From Mycolicibacterium sp. TY81 (GTDB taxonomy: Bacteria; Actinomycetota; Actinomycetes; Mycobacteriales; Mycobacteriaceae), in the NCBI RefSeq assembly GCF_018326285.1, contig NZ_AP023362.1, positions 4,154,001 through 4,218,000 of the forward strand: a DNA stretch of 64,000 bases, read 5' to 3'. The position numbers and the translations under genes are program-made. Position 1 is the stretch's first letter; each line of letters opens with the position of its first letter. Under the pieces are notes generated by a model, which saw only the letters and a program-made list of their open reading frames with translations, was not told the origin of the DNA and made no database searches. Positions 61,422-64,000 of the stretch are shown here, piece by piece.

Positions 61422-62135
61422 ATGAGCACCACAACCCGCGTCGCGATCGTCACCGGCGCATCCCAGGGCATCGGCGAAGCCCTGGTGGCCGGCTACCGCA
61501 AGCTGGGCTACGCCGTCGTCGCCAACTCCCGCACCATCGCCGAGAGCGACGATCCCCTGGTCCTGACCGTCGCCGGCGACATCGGCCGCCCGGGCGTCGG
61601 ACAACAGCTCGTCGACGCCGCGGTCGAGCACTTCGGGCGGGTCGACACCGTCGTCAACAATGCCGGCATCTTCATCGCCAAGCCCTTCACCGAGTACACC
61701 GACGCGGACTACGACGCGATCACCGGCGTGAACTCCCGCGGCTTCTTCGAACTGACCCGCGCCGCCATCACGACCATGGAAGCCCAGGGCGACGGCGGGC
61801 ACGTCGTCACCATCTCGACCAGCCTCGTGGACCAGGCCAACTCGCAGGTGCCGTCGGCCCTGGCGTCACTGACCAAGGGCGGCCTCAACGCGGCGACGCG
61901 CGCCCTGGCCGTCGAGTACGGCAGCCGCGGCATCCGCGCCAACGCCGTCGCGCTCGGCATCATCCGCACCCCGATGCACGCACCGGAGACCCACGAGTTC
62001 CTGTCGGCGCTGCACCCGGTCGGCCACATGGGCGACATCTCCGACGTCGTCGACGGTGTCCTGTACCTGGAGAACGCCAAGTTCGTCACCGGCGAGATCC
62101 TGCACGTGGACGGTGGTCAGAGTGCCGGGCATTGA
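61422..62135 (+). CDS. Short-chain dehydrogenase-like protein with altered active site
   Basis: 237 residues. Cofactor motif AIVTGASQGIGEALV and NNAG (VVNNAGIFIA) are normal. The catalytic region reads TISTSLVDQANSQVPSALAS then LTKGGLNAATRAL, so the Lys is present but the position of Tyr (Lys minus 4) is Ala. Either another residue serves as acid or the protein is not a normal reductase. Start ATG 61422 with GAAAGGAA upstream. Followed at once by an NTF2-like gene. Confidence 0.85.
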   Translation: MSTTTRVAIVTGASQGIGEALVAGYRKLGYAVVANSRTIAESDDPLVLTVAGDIGRPGVGQQLVDAAVEHFGRVDTVVNNAGIFIAKPFTEYTDADYDAITGVNSRGFFELTRAAITTMEAQGDGGHVVTISTSLVDQANSQVPSALASLTKGGLNAATRALAVEYGSRGIRANAVALGIIRTPMHAPETHEFLSALHPVGHMGDISDVVDGVLYLENAKFVTGEILHVDGGQSAGH

Positions 62136-62136
62136 G

Positions 62137-62490
62137 ATGATCGACGCGGTTCACAGCGTCCTGGACCGGTGGCAGGCGGGCATCGCCGCCCACCGGCCGG
62201 ACCAGGTCGCGGCGGTCTTCACCGACGACGCGATATTCCAAGGACTCCGGCCGTACAGCGTGGGCCGCCAGGGCGTCTTCGACTACTACGAATCTCAGCC
62301 GGTCGGCCTGACGGTCGACTACCGCATCAACGAGATCCGCGAACCCGCAGCCGGCGTGGTGCTGGCCTACGCCAGGGCAGACTTCACCCGCCCCGACGGT
62401 GAGGTGATCAGCCTGAACCTGAGTGTCCTTGTCACGCAAGGCGACAACGGCTGGCAGATCGCGCACTACCAGGTCTCGCAGATCGGTTGA
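62137..62490 (+). CDS. SnoaL/NTF2-like protein (DUF4440-type)
   Basis: 117 residues. VLDRWQAGIAAHRPDQVAAV FTDDAIFQGL and the C-terminal LVTQGDNGWQIAHYQVSQI give the cone-fold pattern of SnoaL-like proteins. The ATG is one base past the SDR stop; a GTG at 62122 is an alternative. Probably works with the SDR in one pathway; activity unknown. Confidence 0.75.
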   Translation: MIDAVHSVLDRWQAGIAAHRPDQVAAVFTDDAIFQGLRPYSVGRQGVFDYYESQPVGLTVDYRINEIREPAAGVVLAYARADFTRPDGEVISLNLSVLVTQGDNGWQIAHYQVSQIG

Positions 62491-62498
62491 CGGACAGA

Positions 62499-62891
62499 TC
62501 AGAACTGCGGGACCGGCTCGCCGACGCGGTAGGCCTCGATGACATCAAGGTTCGACATCAACTGCTCGACGGTGAAGCTGTAGATTTCGCCGTCCTCTTC
62601 GGTGCCGACGAGGATGAGCTGCGGCTGCTCCGGATCGGAGACCCAGATCCGCGTCACCAGCTCACGCGGGTCGTCTTCGGTCGATTCGAAACCTGACGGC
62701 GGGTAGTACCAGATCAGGTACTCGTCGTTGGAGTAGTCCGAATCGAAAACCCAACCGCGCGGCAGGATTTCACCCGCGAGCCGCCCGACGGCCTCGACCT
62801 CGGCATGCACCTCGTCGGGCAGCCAGTTGGCATTGCGCGTGGTCTGCCGCTTCTTTCGACGGGCCTTCTTGGCCGCAGTCTGCTTGGACAT
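62499..62891 (-). CDS. Conserved actinobacterial hypothetical protein
   Basis: 130 residues. A Lys/Arg-rich N-terminus (MSKQTAAKKARRKKRQTTR) is followed by an acidic mixed alpha/beta domain (WVFDSDYSNDEYLIWYYPPS, VTRIWVSDPEQPQLILVGT). No signal peptide or membrane segment. I do not recognise a function. The start is 10 bp past the metZ stop, so the two are probably one transcript. Confidence 0.72.
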   Translation of the reverse strand: MSKQTAAKKARRKKRQTTRNANWLPDEVHAEVEAVGRLAGEILPRGWVFDSDYSNDEYLIWYYPPSGFESTEDDPRELVTRIWVSDPEQPQLILVGTEEDGEIYSFTVEQLMSNLDVIEAYRVGEPVPQF

Positions 62892-62901
62892 CTCCAGCCC
62901 C

Positions 62902-64000
62902 CTAGCTCAGCGCCTGATCCAGGTCGGCGATCAGATCCTCGGTGCCCTCCAGGCCGACGGAAATCCGCACCACGCCGTCGCCCAGACCGATCGCGGCCCG
63001 GCCCTCCGGCCCCATCGCGCGGTGCGTGGTGGTGGCCGGGTGGGTGATCAGCGTCTTGGAATCGCCGAGGTTGTTGGAGATGTCGATGACCTGCAGCTTG
63101 TCGAGCACCTCGAACGCCCGGTCCTTGCCGCCGTCCAGTTCGAAGGTGACGACGGTGCCGCCGCCGCGCATCTGCCGCTTGGCCAGATCATGTTGCGGAT
63201 GCGATTGCAGGAACGGGTATTTCACCCAGTTCACACCGCGCGCGCCTTCCAGGAACTCGGCCACCCGCTGCGCGGAACGGTTCGAGTAGTCGACCCGGAT
63301 GGCCAGCGTCTCAAGGCCTTTCAGCATCGTCCAGGCATTGAAGGCGCTCATCGCCGGGCCCGTGTGCCGCATCAGCTGCTGCACCGGACCGGAGATGTAC
63401 TCCTTGTCGCCGAGGATGGCGCCGCCGAGCACGCGGCCCTGGCCGTCGATGTGCTTGGTACCCGAGTAGACCACGACGTCGGCGCCGAGCTCCAGCCCCT
63501 GCTGCAGCAGCGGTGTCGCGAAGACGTTGTCCAGCACCACCTTTGCGCCGGCGGCGTGTGCCATCTCCGACACCGCGGCGATGTCGACCAGCGACTGCAT
63601 GGGGTTGGACGGCGTCTCGAAGAACACCGCGGTGGTCGGCACCGACAGCGCCTCCTCCCACTGCGACAGGTCGTCACCGTCGACGAAGACGGTCTCGACA
63701 CCCCAGCGCGGGAGAATCTCGTTGCACACCACGAAGCAGGACCCGAACAGGCTGCGCGCCGCGACCAGCCGGTCGCCGGCGGCGAGCAGCGCACCCAGGG
63801 CGGTGAACACCGCCGCCATGCCGGTGGCCGTCGCGAAAGCGGCGGGCGCCCCTTCGATGAGCCGCAGCCGTTCCTCGAACATCTGGATGGTCGGGTTGCC
63901 GTAGCGCGAGTACACGTACCGGTCGATCTCGCCGGTGAACGCCCGCTCCGCGGCAGCCGCCGACTCGTAGACGTAGCCCGAGGTCAGGAACATCGCCTCG
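62902..64000 (-). CDS. metZ: O-succinylhomoserine sulfhydrylase MetZ (5' end outside window)
   Basis: About 366 residues are seen; the frame stays open to the window edge, and the usual ~40 N-terminal residues are missing. Cys/Met-metabolism PLP-enzyme features: YSRYGNPTIQMFEERL, VVLDNVFATPL, and the PLP lysine in VVYSGTKHIDGQGR. It makes homocysteine from an activated homoserine and sulfide. An internal ATG at 63993 is not the true start, since conserved residues lie upstream. Confidence 0.92.
   Translation of the reverse strand, partial: EAMFLTSGYVYESAAAAERAFTGEIDRYVYSRYGNPTIQMFEERLRLIEGAPAAFATATGMAAVFTALGALLAAGDRLVAARSLFGSCFVVCNEILPRWGVETVFVDGDDLSQWEEALSVPTTAVFFETPSNPMQSLVDIAAVSEMAHAAGAKVVLDNVFATPLLQQGLELGADVVVYSGTKHIDGQGRVLGGAILGDKEYISGPVQQLMRHTGPAMSAFNAWTMLKGLETLAIRVDYSNRSAQRVAEFLEGARGVNWVKYPFLQSHPQHDLAKRQMRGGGTVVTFELDGGKDRAFEVLDKLQVIDISNNLGDSKTLITHPATTTHRAMGPEGRAAIGLGDGVVRISVGLEGTEDLIADLDQALS

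Overview
The window looks like chromosome of a rapidly growing mycobacterium (Mycolicibacterium-like). GC is high, GTG starts and ATGA-type stop/start overlaps are common, and genes that in M. tuberculosis lie around Rv0406c-Rv0423c are present in recognisable order: fgd1, pta, ackA, pknG, glnH, glnX, mutT3, thiE, thiO, thiS, thiG, lpqL, a hydrolase, thiD and thiC. This is inference from protein sequence; no database search was run.

Layout. 0-2.9 kb: the end of an MmpL-type transporter, a spacer with a five-copy repeat, a DUF222/HNH protein with a LexA-like box at its start, and a small secreted protein. 3.1-6.1 kb: a frameshifted IS3 element and an intact IS1380 element only 11 bp apart. 6.1-15.2 kb: a tandem ABM-domain protein, then a six-gene minus-strand operon (esterase, SDR, ferritin-like diiron protein, Baeyer-Villiger-type monooxygenase, MerR, helical protein) divergent from an oxygenase reductase, and a 14-TM drug exporter. 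15.4-20.4 kb: a TPP riboswitch followed by thiC, thiD, a hydrolase, a second monooxygenase and a small membrane protein. 20.4-25.7 kb: an MFS/GntR pair, a lipoprotein, and two M28 peptidase lipoproteins, one of them apparently catalytically dead.

25.8-36.4 kb is the accessory region. It holds two paralogous Ser/Thr/Gly-rich, mucin-like repeat proteins with conserved N-termini and promoters. One of them is cut by an IS256 element that left an 8-bp duplication. The other forms a tight operon with a small membrane protein and an HTTM protein, which resembles vitamin K-dependent gamma-carboxylase. An IS3 element with a 3-bp target duplication lies between the two. The noncoding DNA here is visibly richer in A+T than the flanks. 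This is the best candidate in the window for an undescribed system.

36.4-42.2 kb: an ABC-2 exporter, an SGNH hydrolase, thiG-thiS-thiO behind a second TPP riboswitch, thiE and mutT3. Together with thiC and thiD this covers most of thiamine synthesis. 42.3-46.9 kb: glnX-glnH-pknG, the amino-acid-sensing kinase module. 46.9-54.4 kb: a CtaG-like protein, ackA-pta, fgd1, a metallo-beta-lactamase-fold hydrolase and an FAD monooxygenase. 54.5-62.5 kb: small redox and hydrolase clusters with XRE, LysR and TetR-type-operator regulation. 62.5-64 kb: a conserved hypothetical and metZ, cut by the window end. No tRNA, rRNA or CRISPR array was seen.
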